DNA of 64,000 bases from NCBI GenBank assembly GCA_019637355.1, contig JAHBVT010000001.1:2697192-2761191 (forward strand). The letters run 5' to 3'. Position numbers and translations under genes: made by a program. Source of the stretch: Gemmatimonadaceae bacterium (GTDB taxonomy: Bacteria > Gemmatimonadota > Gemmatimonadetes > Gemmatimonadales > Gemmatimonadaceae). Below are positions 10,102 to 18,730 of this stretch, in pieces (position 1 is the stretch's first letter; each line of letters starts with the position of its first letter). The notes under the pieces were generated by a model. It saw only the letters and a list, made by a program, of their open reading frames with translations, did not search any database and was not told the origin of the DNA.

Positions 10102-12018
10102 ATGGCATCCATCGCTGCCCCCACGACGGCCACCGCGCCGACCGCGACGGCGGAGAACACCGGGATCCGGAGCTGGATCACGACGGTCGATCACAAGCGG
10201 ATCGGCACGTTGTACCTCTGGACCGCCCTCTTCTTCTTCCTCGTCGGCGGCTTCGAGGCCGTCCTCATCCGCACGCAGCTGATGCAGCCCAATATGGGCT
10301 TCGTCAGCGCCGAGACGTACAACCAGCTGTTCACGATGCACGGCACCACGATGGTGTTCCTTGCCGTGATGCCGCTCTCGGCCGCCTTCTTCAACTACCT
10401 GATCCCGCTGCAGATCGGGGCGCGCGACGTCGCCTTCCCGCGGCTGAACGCGTTCTCGTACTGGGTCTATCTGCTGGGCGGCATCTTCATCACGCTGCCG
10501 ATCCTGTTCAAGCTCGCGCCGGACGGCGGCTGGTTCGGCTATGCCCCGCTGACGACCCCCCGCTTCTCGCCCGGCCCCAACATCGACTTCTGGGTGCTCG
10601 GCCTGCAGATCCTCGGCGTCAGCTCGCTGGCCGCGGCGTTCAACTTCATCACGACGATCATCAATATGCGCGCACCGGGGATGTCCCTGATGCGGATGCC
10701 GATGTTCACGTGGATGTCGTTCGTCGTGCAGTTCCTGCTGATCCTCGCGTTCCCGCCGATCACGGTGGCGCTGTTCTTCCTGCTGATGGACCGCTTCTTC
10801 GGGACGAACTTCTACGCCATCGCCGCCGGCGCCGACCCGCTGCTGTGGCAGCACCTGTTCTGGGTGTTCGGCCACCCCGAGGTGTACATCCTCATCCTGC
10901 CCGCCTTCGGCCTCGTGTCCGAGGTGCTGCCGACCTTCTCGAAGAAGCCGCTCTTCGGCTACAACGTGATGGTCTACTCGGGCATCATGATCGGCTTCCT
11001 CGGCTTCGGCGTCTGGGCCCACCATATGTTCGCGGTGGGGATGGGGGCCGTGGCCGACTCGATCTTCTCGCTGATGACGATGCTCATCGCCATCCCCACC
11101 GGCGTGAAGATCTTCAACTGGATCGCCACGATGTGGGCCGGCGAGATCCGCTTCACCGTGCCGATGAAGTTCGCGATCGCGCTGATCGCGATGTTCACCA
11201 TCGGCGGCATCTCCGGCGTGATGCACTCCTCCCCGCCGGCCGACCTGCAGCAGACCGACACCTACTTCATCGTCGCCCACTTCCACTACGTGCTGTTCGG
11301 TGGGTCGATTATGGGCATCTTCGCGGGTATCTACTTCTACTACCCGAAGATGACCGGCCGCCATATGAGCGAGTCGCTGGGCAACTGGCACTTCTGGCTG
11401 AACTTCATCGGGATGAACCTGACCTTCTTCCCGATGCACTTCAGCGGCCTGTACGGGATGTCGCGGCGCATCTACACCTATGACGCCGGCCAGGGCTTCG
11501 ACCTGTTCAACAAGCTGGCCACCTACGGCACCTACCTGCTGGTGGTGGCGACGCTGATCTTCGTCTGGAACTTCCTGCGCAGCCGCACCCGCGGCGCGGT
11601 GGCCGGCAACGATCCCTGGGGCGCGGCCACGCTTGAGTGGTCCATCCCCTCGCCGCCGCCGGAGTACAACTTCGCGCAGCTGCCCGAAGTGACCTCGCGC
11701 TATCCGCTCTGGGACCTCAAGGATCCCAAGATGACGGAAGGCATCGACCACTCGCACGCCGACCCGATGCAGATCACTGACTCGCACGCCGTCCCGGTGC
11801 ACGAGGAGACGGAGCGGCACACCGCCAAGGAACTCGGCATCCCGATGCCGCTGCCCACGGCCAAGCCGCTCTTCGTCGCCACCGCGATGGTCGTGATGTT
11901 CAGCGGCCTGCTCTTCCTCCACAACGGGATGTTCGCCGTCGCGATGACCGTCACCATCGGCGGTGCCGCCTCGATGGCCATCGGGCTGTACCTGTGGCTC
12001 ACCAGCCCCCTCGAGTAA
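10102..12018 (+). CDS. coxA: Cytochrome c oxidase subunit I
   Basis: Catalytic subunit of the haem-copper oxidase, 638 residues. It has the haem a ligand in MHGTTMVF, the CuB His and cross-linked Tyr in FGHPEVYILILP, the CuB His pair in WAHHMF, and the haem ligands in AHFHYVLFGG. HPEVY places it in the A-family with a Tyr in helix VI, consistent with proton pumping. After the usual 12 helices there is a long hydrophilic stretch (about residues 500-580, rich in His, Asp and Glu) and two extra C-terminal helices, as in caa3 fusions of subunit I with the start of subunit III. The start at 10102 follows coxB by 22 bases with GGAG upstream. It contains one of only four CATG sites in the window (10986). 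Confidence 0.97.
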   Translation: MASIAAPTTATAPTATAENTGIRSWITTVDHKRIGTLYLWTALFFFLVGGFEAVLIRTQLMQPNMGFVSAETYNQLFTMHGTTMVFLAVMPLSAAFFNYLIPLQIGARDVAFPRLNAFSYWVYLLGGIFITLPILFKLAPDGGWFGYAPLTTPRFSPGPNIDFWVLGLQILGVSSLAAAFNFITTIINMRAPGMSLMRMPMFTWMSFVVQFLLILAFPPITVALFFLLMDRFFGTNFYAIAAGADPLLWQHLFWVFGHPEVYILILPAFGLVSEVLPTFSKKPLFGYNVMVYSGIMIGFLGFGVWAHHMFAVGMGAVADSIFSLMTMLIAIPTGVKIFNWIATMWAGEIRFTVPMKFAIALIAMFTIGGISGVMHSSPPADLQQTDTYFIVAHFHYVLFGGSIMGIFAGIYFYYPKMTGRHMSESLGNWHFWLNFIGMNLTFFPMHFSGLYGMSRRIYTYDAGQGFDLFNKLATYGTYLLVVATLIFVWNFLRSRTRGAVAGNDPWGAATLEWSIPSPPPEYNFAQLPEVTSRYPLWDLKDPKMTEGIDHSHADPMQITDSHAVPVHEETERHTAKELGIPMPLPTAKPLFVATAMVVMFSGLLFLHNGMFAVAMTVTIGGAASMAIGLYLWLTSPLE

Positions 12019-12034
12019 CCGGAGCCCCTGACCA

Positions 12035-12730
12035 ATGACTGCCCATACCGCGACCGCTGACGCCCACGGCGACGGCCACGTGCACCACCACTACACCACC
12101 ACCGGACTCGACAACCGCAAGATCGCCATCTGGGCGTTCATCGGGTCCGAGTGTATGCTCTTCGCGTCGCTCATCGCGACCTACCTGATCTACAAGGGCA
12201 AGTCCCTCGTCGGTCCCTTCCCGCACACCGAGTACGTGGACGCGGCCGGCAAGGTCTTCCCGCCCATCCTCGACATCCCGGTGACGTCGGCCTCGACCTT
12301 CGTCCTCCTGGCCTCGTCGTTCGCGATGGTGCTCGCGCTCCAGGCCGTGCAGCTCAAGGGCGTACCGCTGCCCGAGAACGCCAGCTGGTGGACCCGCGTC
12401 CAGCGCTCCTCCCAGACCTGGCTGCTCGTCACCGCGTTGCTCGGCGCGACCTTCCTCGGCTTCCAGGCCTATGAGTTCACGGCCTTCGTGCACGAGGGCC
12501 TGACGATCAAGACCAACCTGTTCGGCTCGACCTTCTTCACGCTCACCGGCTTCCACGGCGCCCACGTCACCGTCGGCGTCCTCTGGCTGATGTCCCTCCT
12601 CTGGGTGGACCGCAGCCGCGGACTCGCCGGCCCCGGCGACGAGCTCCTCGTGGACATCACGGCGCTGTACTGGCACTTCGTGGACGTCGTCTGGATCGCG
12701 ATCTTCACGCTCGTCTATCTCATTCAGTAG
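12035..12730 (+). CDS. coxC: Cytochrome c oxidase subunit III
   Basis: Integral membrane subunit of 231 residues that stabilises subunit I. It has a short His-rich N-terminus (DAHGDGHVHHHY) and five hydrophobic helices. Typical features are SECMLFASLIATY, FLGFQAYEF, TGFHGAHVTVG and the C-terminal YWHFVDVVWIAIF. The lack of the first two helices of seven-helix subunit III fits the two extra helices at the end of CoxA. A GGAG lies 10 bases before the start; it follows coxA by 16 bases in one operon. Confidence 0.95.
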   Translation: MTAHTATADAHGDGHVHHHYTTTGLDNRKIAIWAFIGSECMLFASLIATYLIYKGKSLVGPFPHTEYVDAAGKVFPPILDIPVTSASTFVLLASSFAMVLALQAVQLKGVPLPENASWWTRVQRSSQTWLLVTALLGATFLGFQAYEFTAFVHEGLTIKTNLFGSTFFTLTGFHGAHVTVGVLWLMSLLWVDRSRGLAGPGDELLVDITALYWHFVDVVWIAIFTLVYLIQ

Positions 12731-12743
12731 CGGAGCCCCGGCA

Positions 12744-13055
12744 ATGGCACACGACGCCCAACACGCTGCCCACGCACACCCGACGGGCAACACGTACCTC
12801 AAGGTCTTCGGCATCCTCACGGTGATTACCGCCGTCGAGGTCTGGGCCTATTACATCCCGGCCCTCGTCGCCTCGCCGCTGTTCAACCCCTCGCTCATCG
12901 CGATGTCCGCGGCCAAGTTCGCGATCGTGGTGCTGTGGTATATGCACCTGAAGTTCGATCACAAGCTCTTCAAGGTGCTCTTCTCCGGCCCGCTCATCAT
13001 CGCGATGGCCACGATCGTCGCGCTGCTGTTCCTGTTCGGGCAGTTCGCGTTGTAG
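12744..13055 (+). CDS. coxD: Cytochrome c oxidase subunit IV (prokaryotic type)
   Basis: Small 103-residue membrane subunit with a His-rich N-terminus and three hydrophobic helices. The MHLKFD segment between helices two and three is typical of the COX4_pro family. It begins 13 bases after coxC with GGAG upstream and closes the coxBACD unit, followed by a strong terminator. Confidence 0.9.
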   Translation: MAHDAQHAAHAHPTGNTYLKVFGILTVITAVEVWAYYIPALVASPLFNPSLIAMSAAKFAIVVLWYMHLKFDHKLFKVLFSGPLIIAMATIVALLFLFGQFAL

Positions 13056-13066
13056 ACAGGACTGGG

Positions 13067-13138
13067 GACGGAAGACTGAAGACGGAAGGGGCGCCCCGAG
13101 ACTTCGGGGCGCCCCTCTCTCTTTTCCCGTCTCCCGTC
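13067..13138. repeat. GACGGAN heptads flanking the cox operon terminator
   Basis: Three heptads (GACGGAA, GACTGAA, GACGGAA; 13067-13087) start 11 bases after the coxD stop and end exactly where the terminator stem begins. Two inverted TCCCGTC heptads (13125-13138) follow the T-rich tail. It is a diverged member of the same gene-end repeat family. Confidence 0.65.
13088..13125 (+). terminator. Intrinsic terminator of the cytochrome oxidase operon
   Basis: A perfect 12-base-pair stem (GGGGCGCCCCGA paired with TCGGGGCGCCCC, four-base loop) is followed by TCTCTCTTTT, directly downstream of coxD. This is the clearest rho-independent terminator in the window. Confidence 0.88.
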
Positions 13139-13170
13139 TCCCCCCTCCCCTCTCCCACTATTTTCCGCAG

Positions 13171-13998
13171 ATGGGCCTGCCCATCCTCCTCCTCCACCCC
13201 AACGTCGACCTCTCCCAGGGCGGCTTCACCGTCCACTGGTCCACCGTCATCGGCCTGGTCGCCCTCCAGGCGCTGTGGCTGCTGCGCGCCCACGCCCACC
13301 GCGGCGAAGCCCGTCCCAGCGCCCTCCAGGCTTTCTGCTTCACCGCCGGCCTCGTCGTGATGTTCCTGTCCCTCAACGGACCCATCCACGACATCTCCGA
13401 CTACTACCTGTTCTCCGGCCATATGGTGCAGCACCTCGTGCTCACCATCGTCGTGCCGCCGCTGCTGCTCGTCGGCACGCCCGGCTGGATGCTGCGCCCC
13501 GCGCTGCGCGTCCCCGCCGTGGCCGCCGTCGCCCGCGCGATCACCGGACCCAAGACCGCGTTCACGATCTTCAATGTCGTGCTCGCCGGCTGGCACCTCC
13601 CGCCGCTCTACAACGCCGCGATGTACTACCACGAGGTGCACATCATCCAGCACCTGATGTTCCTTGTCGGGGCGGTGCTGATGTGGTGGCCGATGCTGAG
13701 CCCGCTGCCGGAGCTGCCGCGCCTGAGCTACCCGGGCCAGATGCTCTACAGCTTCGTGATGACGCTGCCGATGACGGTGGTGTCCATCTACATCGTGTAC
13801 GCCGACCACGTGCTGTACCCGGCCTACGCCAGCGCCCCGCGACTCTGGGGGCTCTCACCGCTCGATGACCAGCGGCTCGGCGGTCTCATTATGTGGATTC
13901 CGGGCGGATTGTTCTTCTATCTGCTGACCTCGATCATCTTCTTCCGCTGGGTCACGACGCAGCGGGACGACCAGGCGGGCGCGCAGGCAACGGCCTGA
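13171..13998 (+). CDS. ctaG: CtaG-type cytochrome c oxidase assembly factor
   Basis: Polytopic membrane protein of 275 residues, of the caa3_CtaG family of Bacillus type, which aids maturation of caa3 oxidase and is not related to the Cox11 copper chaperone. It has about seven hydrophobic helices, with conserved-looking His residues in FSGHMVQHLV, AGWHLPPLY and HEVHIIQHLMF that could bind metal. It lies downstream of the oxidase operon but beyond its terminator, so it probably has its own promoter in the pyrimidine-rich gap. The context supports the role strongly. Confidence 0.9.
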   Translation: MGLPILLLHPNVDLSQGGFTVHWSTVIGLVALQALWLLRAHAHRGEARPSALQAFCFTAGLVVMFLSLNGPIHDISDYYLFSGHMVQHLVLTIVVPPLLLVGTPGWMLRPALRVPAVAAVARAITGPKTAFTIFNVVLAGWHLPPLYNAAMYYHEVHIIQHLMFLVGAVLMWWPMLSPLPELPRLSYPGQMLYSFVMTLPMTVVSIYIVYADHVLYPAYASAPRLWGLSPLDDQRLGGLIMWIPGGLFFYLLTSIIFFRWVTTQRDDQAGAQATA

Positions 13999-14060
13999 GC
14001 AGAGGGCGGATTCGGCCGCAGGGGTTGAGGCTCGGCGCTCGGGTGCTAACCTAAGAGGAT

Positions 14061-15614
14061 ATGCCCGTCCGCCCCGCCCGCCTGCTGGCCCTCGCGCTCG
14101 CCCTCGCTGCCACCTCCGTGGCGGCGCAGACAGGCAGTGGTGGCAGCCCGAACCCGGGCGGGACCGTGGCGCGGCCCACCGTCGCGCCTGCGGCCCGACG
14201 CCCCGCGCCGAGCCGCAGCGCACTGGTGCCGGCGGCCCCGCGTGGCACCGCGATGCTCCGCCGCGACCTCGACCACCTGGTCGGCACGAGCACGTCCTCG
14301 GGCGAGTGGGGCATCCTTGTCGTCTCGCTCGCCACCGGCGACACGCTCTACTCGCGCGGCGCCGACGAGCTGCTGCTCCCGGCTTCGACGATGAAGCTCT
14401 ACACGGCGGCGATGGCGTTTGATCGCTTCGGACCCGCACACCAGTTCCGCACCGAGGTGCTGCGCGACGGCCCGCTCAGCCGCGAGGGGACGATTACCGG
14501 CAACCTCTACCTAAAGGGTGCCGGCGATCCGTCACTGGGCCCGCGCTACCGCAACTGGCACGGCGGTATCGCACCGATGGATGCCATCGCCGACCTCATC
14601 TATGCCTCGGGCGTGCGGCGCATCACCGGCGACATCGTCGGCGATGCCTCGGCGTTCGAGAGCCGCCGCGTCCCCGAAGGCTGGCGCAGCCGCTACCTAC
14701 AGGCCGGCTACGCAGCGCGGGTCTCCGCCCTCTCGGTGAACGAGAACATCGCCAACGTCGTCGTCCGCGCGACACCCAAGGGCCCCGAGGTCGAGTTCGA
14801 CGAGCCGCTCATCGGCATCCCGATTCACTCCACCGTCGAAGTCCGCCCCGGCACTCGCTCGGCGTACATCCGCGTCTGGCAGGACACCACCGCCGACCAT
14901 TTCCGCGTGCACGGCTGGATCGGCGAGCAGAGTCCAGAGCGCAGCTACCGCGTGGTGATCGAGCAGCCGGAGCGCTTCGCCGCAGCCGCCCTGCGTGCGG
15001 CGTTGGGCAAGCGAGGCGTCGTCATCGAGGGCGAGACGCGCGCCGACGTCGCACCGCCCACCGCCCTGCGCGTCACCGCCTGGGCCTCACCCACCGTGGC
15101 GCAGCTCGCCGTCACGATGAACGGCGAGAGCAACAATCACTTCGCCGAGCTGCTGTTCCGCAACGCGGCGCGCTCGGTCTCCGGCGTCGGCTCGGCCGAG
15201 GCGGCCAACGAGGCACTGCGCGAATTCCTGAACCAACGTGCCGGCGTGCGCCGCGACGACGTCTACGCCGCCGACGGCAGCGGCCTCTCCACCTTGGACC
15301 GCGTGACCGCGCGCTCGATGGTGCACCTGCTTGCCTACGCCGGCAGCGCACCCTGGGCCGAAGTCTTCGAGGCCACGTTGCCGGTGGCCGGCCGCACCGA
15401 GACGCTCAAGACGCGGATGCGCCGCACCGCCGCCGACAACAACCTGCGCGGCAAGACGGGCACGACCAACGACGTCACCTCGCTCGGCGGCTACGTGGAG
15501 ACGCGCGACGGCGAACGCCTGGCCTTTGCGATGCTGTACAACGGGCGCGACCTTTGGCGCGCGCGCGCCGCCATCGACGCGATGGGCGCGACGCTGGCGG
15601 GCTTCGCGCGCTGA
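14061..15614 (+). CDS. dacB: D-alanyl-D-alanine carboxypeptidase/endopeptidase, PBP4 type (peptidase S13)
   Basis: Periplasmic low-molecular-weight penicillin-binding protein of 517 residues that trims or cleaves peptidoglycan cross-links. It has a signal peptide ending near VAAQ, then a Pro/Ala-rich spacer. The three active-site boxes are present: SxxK in LLPASTMKLYT (near residue 110), SxN in NGESNNHFAE (near 357), and KTG in LRGKTGTTNDV (near 464). The long insert between the first two boxes is normal for the S13 family. It appears monocistronic. Confidence 0.93.
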   Translation: MPVRPARLLALALALAATSVAAQTGSGGSPNPGGTVARPTVAPAARRPAPSRSALVPAAPRGTAMLRRDLDHLVGTSTSSGEWGILVVSLATGDTLYSRGADELLLPASTMKLYTAAMAFDRFGPAHQFRTEVLRDGPLSREGTITGNLYLKGAGDPSLGPRYRNWHGGIAPMDAIADLIYASGVRRITGDIVGDASAFESRRVPEGWRSRYLQAGYAARVSALSVNENIANVVVRATPKGPEVEFDEPLIGIPIHSTVEVRPGTRSAYIRVWQDTTADHFRVHGWIGEQSPERSYRVVIEQPERFAAAALRAALGKRGVVIEGETRADVAPPTALRVTAWASPTVAQLAVTMNGESNNHFAELLFRNAARSVSGVGSAEAANEALREFLNQRAGVRRDDVYAADGSGLSTLDRVTARSMVHLLAYAGSAPWAEVFEATLPVAGRTETLKTRMRRTAADNNLRGKTGTTNDVTSLGGYVETRDGERLAFAMLYNGRDLWRARAAIDAMGATLAGFAR

Positions 15615-15640
15615 CGTCGGCCGGGTTGACGTCGGCCGGG
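15612..15640. repeat. 14-base direct repeat at the dacB 3' end
   Basis: TGACGTCGGCCGGG occurs twice in tandem with one base between copies; the first copy starts at the dacB stop codon. The GC-rich tail that follows can fold weakly. It may be a trace of slippage. Confidence 0.5.
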
Positions 15641-15651
15641 CCGCCGCCGGC

Positions 15652-15906
15652 CTAGCTGACCGGAGGGCCCGGCGGCGCTTCCGGATCGGTCGCCGCCGCC
15701 GCATCCAGCAGGCGCACCGCCGTGTCCACGTCACCCTGCCGCACGACCAGGCGCACTGGGTGCAGCACGTTCAGGAAGGGCAACATCCCGCTCGCATTGT
15801 CCTTCAGCAGCATCGACGGAATGCTGTTCGCGTCCAACACCGCCTGCGCGAACTCGGCTTCAATGCTGTTCTGGTACGTCCGGACCACGAACGCGTTCTC
15901 TGGCAT
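15652..15906 (-). CDS. DUF2007-like small protein
   Basis: An 84-residue soluble protein resembling the DUF2007 group of putative signal-transducing proteins. It has an N-terminal beta-alpha-beta unit typical of this small ferredoxin-like fold (FVVRTYQNSIEAEFAQAVLDANSIPSML, here broken as FVVRTYQNS and EAEFAQAVLDANSIP). The middle strand VRLVVRQGDVDTAVRLL fits, and the tail is Pro-rich. ATG 15906 was chosen as the only start that begins directly before the fold. It is convergent with dacB. Its cellular role is unknown. Confidence 0.7.
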   Translation of the reverse strand: MPENAFVVRTYQNSIEAEFAQAVLDANSIPSMLLKDNASGMLPFLNVLHPVRLVVRQGDVDTAVRLLDAAAATDPEAPPGPPVS

Positions 15907-16031
15907 CGTGCCCTCCGGGCGAATCGGGTGAACGGGAATCGTAGCACTGCGGCGCAGATGCGGCCAGCGATGCGTCGGTCCCACACATACCGCGGCGGCG
16001 CGGCGGAGGTTCCCGCCGCGCCACCGTCCGC

Positions 16032-17180
16032 TCAGTGCACCGACTGGCGGATGAGGATGCCGCGCTTGGCGAGTTCCATCACGTAGCGGTCGCCGGGGAT
16101 GCACTCGTCGGGCGTGTGCACGCCGCCCGGCACCGCGCCCTGCGCCTGCAGCTGGCCGGTGATGGACAGCGAGAAGCCCGTCGTGCGCATCATCGCGCTG
16201 ATGCCCTGCGCGGCATCGTAGCGGTCCACCAGCTCGAAGCTCTGCGTCTGCGGCTTGCCGTCCTTGCTGCCCTTCACCACCACGCGCAGGGCCACGAGGT
16301 CCGGCGAGTTCTTCTTGAACAGGCGCGGATGCATCTGCGCGATCGCGACGTCGCGCGGCGACACCTGCTGGCCCTTCACGTCCACCGGCGCGTCGTCGAT
16401 CAAGCCGAGCTCGCGAATGGCCTCCATAATCTTCGCGTGGCCGGGGTAGCGTAGCGTCTTGTACTCGAGCTCGGGAATCTTGCCCTCGTAGCGGTGCGCC
16501 ATCGTCGAGAGCCCGCCGGCGGTGTGGAAGGCCTCGAGCTCGCCCACCGGCGCGTCGAAGTGCACCGGCTCGATCTCGCTCAGCGCCTTCACCTGCACGC
16601 GCTTGCCGTCACGCACGATCCAGCTCAGCGTCGTGTAGTAGTCGAGCACGCCCTCGATCGAGTACACGATCTGATACTTCAGCGGGCCGCTCGGCTCCTG
16701 CGGCAGGCCGCCGACATAGATGCGCACCGACTGCGTCTTGTCGAGTCGGTCGATGCCGAGCTGCGCGAGGATGTTGACCATCCCGGGAGCCAGCCCGCAG
16801 TCCGGCACCACGCTCAGGCCCTTGGCCTTGGCCGTGGCGTCGAGCGTCTTCTGGTCCTGCACGATCTCGGTGTTGCCACCGAGGTCGCAGAAGTGTGCCC
16901 CCGCGGCCAGCGCCGCCTCGGTCATCGGCTGGTTGAAGTAGTACGGCAGCGCGCACATCACGGCCTTCACGCCCGTCATCGCCTGCGACACCGCCGCGGC
17001 GTCCTTCACGTCCAGCGTGATGAGCTTGAGCCGCTCGCCGCCGACGTACGGCTGGAGGAACTTTGGTAGCTGCTCGACGGTCCGGTCGGCGAGGCGCACC
17101 TCGGTGATGGCGTCGTTCTGCAACAAATCGTATGCACAGGCCGAACCTTGCAGGCCGGCACCGAGGACAAGCATCCGCAT
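16032..17180 (-). CDS. Saccharopine dehydrogenase-like oxidoreductase
   Basis: NAD(P)-dependent dehydrogenase of 382 residues. It opens with a Rossmann nucleotide-binding site (MLVLGAGLQGSACAYDL) and has the family core CALPYYFNQPM, HFCDLGGNTEIV and VVPDCGLAPGMVNILA. It most resembles the lysine 6-dehydrogenase/saccharopine reductase group, which act on the amino group of lysine-type substrates; the exact substrate is not fixed by the motifs. A good AGGAG lies just before the ATG at 17180. It is divergent from the CoA-binding protein gene across 76 bases. Confidence 0.86.
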   Translation of the reverse strand: MRMLVLGAGLQGSACAYDLLQNDAITEVRLADRTVEQLPKFLQPYVGGERLKLITLDVKDAAAVSQAMTGVKAVMCALPYYFNQPMTEAALAAGAHFCDLGGNTEIVQDQKTLDATAKAKGLSVVPDCGLAPGMVNILAQLGIDRLDKTQSVRIYVGGLPQEPSGPLKYQIVYSIEGVLDYYTTLSWIVRDGKRVQVKALSEIEPVHFDAPVGELEAFHTAGGLSTMAHRYEGKIPELEYKTLRYPGHAKIMEAIRELGLIDDAPVDVKGQQVSPRDVAIAQMHPRLFKKNSPDLVALRVVVKGSKDGKPQTQSFELVDRYDAAQGISAMMRTTGFSLSITGQLQAQGAVPGGVHTPDECIPGDRYVMELAKRGILIRQSVH

Positions 17181-17256
17181 CGGGGCTCCTTCCGGGGGTA
17201 CTATTCAGGACAGCCCCGCAATTTATCCGATTGTCACCCCTTTTTCACCCCGCGCG

Positions 17257-17700
17257 ATGAGCGATTGGCAGCGCTTTCTCCTCGAGACGGACGAGCAGAT
17301 CTCGGCCCTGCTCGCCGAGGTCCGCACGGTGGCCGTGCTCGGCATCAAGACGGCCGATTCCGGGCGCGCGCCGGCCTACTACGTGCCCGAGTACGCACAG
17401 CGCGCGGGGCTGCGCATCGTGCCCGTGCCGGTGTACTTCCCCGAGGTCACGGAGATCCTCGGCGAACCGGTGTATCGCCGCGTGAGCGACATCGGCGAAG
17501 CGGTGGACCTGGTCAATGTCTTCCGTCGCCCTGCGGACCTGCCGGCACACCTGGATGACCTCCTGGCGGCCCGGCCGCGCGCCGTGTGGTTGCAGCTCGG
17601 CATCCGGCACGACGCCGTCGCCGAGACGCTGGCGCGCGCCGGCATCCAGGTGGTGCAGGACCGTTGCCTGATGGTGGAGATGCAGCGCATCGGACGCTGA
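17257..17700 (+). CDS. CoA-binding domain protein
   Basis: A 147-residue single-domain protein of the CoA_binding_2 type, a Rossmann fold related to the N-terminus of succinyl-CoA ligase alpha. Visible pieces are VRTVAVLGIKTADS for nucleotide binding, VPVYFPEVTEILGEPVYR, VDLVNVFRRPAD, WLQLGIRHD and the C-terminal QDRCLMVEMQR. Such proteins bind CoA, but their function is mostly unproven. The ATG at 17257 begins directly before the fold. It is divergently placed next to the saccharopine-dehydrogenase-like gene. Confidence 0.85.
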   Translation: MSDWQRFLLETDEQISALLAEVRTVAVLGIKTADSGRAPAYYVPEYAQRAGLRIVPVPVYFPEVTEILGEPVYRRVSDIGEAVDLVNVFRRPADLPAHLDDLLAARPRAVWLQLGIRHDAVAETLARAGIQVVQDRCLMVEMQRIGR

Positions 17701-17747
17701 TGGCCGCGTACGCGGCGAACGCGTACGCGGTGCGCACGCCGCAGACG

Positions 17748-18638
17748 CTACGGCGTGCTTCCCGCGCGAGTGGGCAGGTTGCGCTGTGACCAGTCCTGGT
17801 ACGATCCGTCGTACATCCGCGTCTCGTAGCCGAGCAGCGACGCCACGAACCACGTGGCCGAGGCACGGTAGCCCACCCAGCAGTACGTGACGACGCTGTC
17901 GCCGGGTGTGACGCGTGCGCGGAAGAGCGCCTCCAGTTCCGCGCGCGGCTTGAGCCTGAGCGAGCCGTCGGCGAAGAGTTCTTCCCACTCGAGCTGCCGT
18001 GCACCGGCCAGGTGGCCCGCGCTCGGCATCCCGCTGCGGTTGCCGGCCCCGACGTACTCGCCGGTCGTGCGCGTATCCACCAGCGAGAGTCCCGGACGTC
18101 CGATGCGCGCCTGCACGTACTCGGCGTCGGCCACGACCTGCGGACGCAACGCGCGCGTGATGCGGCCCGGTTGCACCGTCGGCGGCACCGCGCGCGACAC
18201 GTCGCGTCGCTCGGCGCGCCACCGATCGAGCCCACCATCGAGGTACGCGATGTCGCCGAGCCCGAGGTATGCCAGCGTGAAGATGAGGCGCGTGGCCATC
18301 GGTGCTTCGTGCGCGTAGACGACGATGGTGCTGTTGTCCGAGACACCGAGACGTTCGAGCGTCGCACGGAACCGGTCGGGATCCGGCAACTCGCGCGTCA
18401 GCGTGCCGCGCGCCCCGCCGATGTCGTCGTACGGGATCTCGCGCGCACCGGGCACGTGGCCCTTGCGGAACTCCTCCCCGTTGTGCGTGACGTGGAGGAC
18501 GACCACACCGGGGTCGCCGAGGCGCCCGGCCAGCCACGTGGGGTCGACGACGTCCAGGCGCGGCCCCGGGCCCTGCGCCTCGGCGGGGAATGCGGCGAAC
18601 AGCGTGGCGAGCGCAACCAACAAGCGGCGGACCTGCAT
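17748..18638 (-). CDS. Secreted tandem rhodanese (sulfurtransferase)
   Basis: A 296-residue protein with a signal peptide ending near AEAQ and two rhodanese domains. The first (residues about 28-150) is inactive-like and has HVPGAREIPYDDI and TIVVYAH. The second carries the active-site loop TYCWVGYRAS with the catalytic Cys near residue 251. The order matches thiosulfate/3-mercaptopyruvate sulfurtransferases; export to the periplasm is predicted. The gene is divergent from a GlxA-like regulator, with a palindrome in the 92-base gap that could control both. Confidence 0.88.
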   Translation of the reverse strand: MQVRRLLVALATLFAAFPAEAQGPGPRLDVVDPTWLAGRLGDPGVVVLHVTHNGEEFRKGHVPGAREIPYDDIGGARGTLTRELPDPDRFRATLERLGVSDNSTIVVYAHEAPMATRLIFTLAYLGLGDIAYLDGGLDRWRAERRDVSRAVPPTVQPGRITRALRPQVVADAEYVQARIGRPGLSLVDTRTTGEYVGAGNRSGMPSAGHLAGARQLEWEELFADGSLRLKPRAELEALFRARVTPGDSVVTYCWVGYRASATWFVASLLGYETRMYDGSYQDWSQRNLPTRAGSTP

Positions 18639-18694
18639 CTCGGGCTCCGGCTGGGGATGCTCGAAATCTCCGCCGGCGCGCCGATGTCCGCGAG

Positions 18695-18729
18695 TGGCCG
18701 AAATGCCACTTAGCGATATATTTCGGCCA
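18695..18729. promoter_or_regulatory. Palindromic operator candidate between the rhodanese and AraC-type genes
   Basis: A perfect 10-base inverted repeat, TGGCCGAAAT and ATTTCGGCCA, with a 15-base spacer ends one base before the regulator's start codon. The left arm also sits in a second small palindrome (GTGGC/GCCAC). The position suggests autoregulation and control of the divergent rhodanese gene. Confidence 0.5.
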
Positions 18730-18730
18730 T

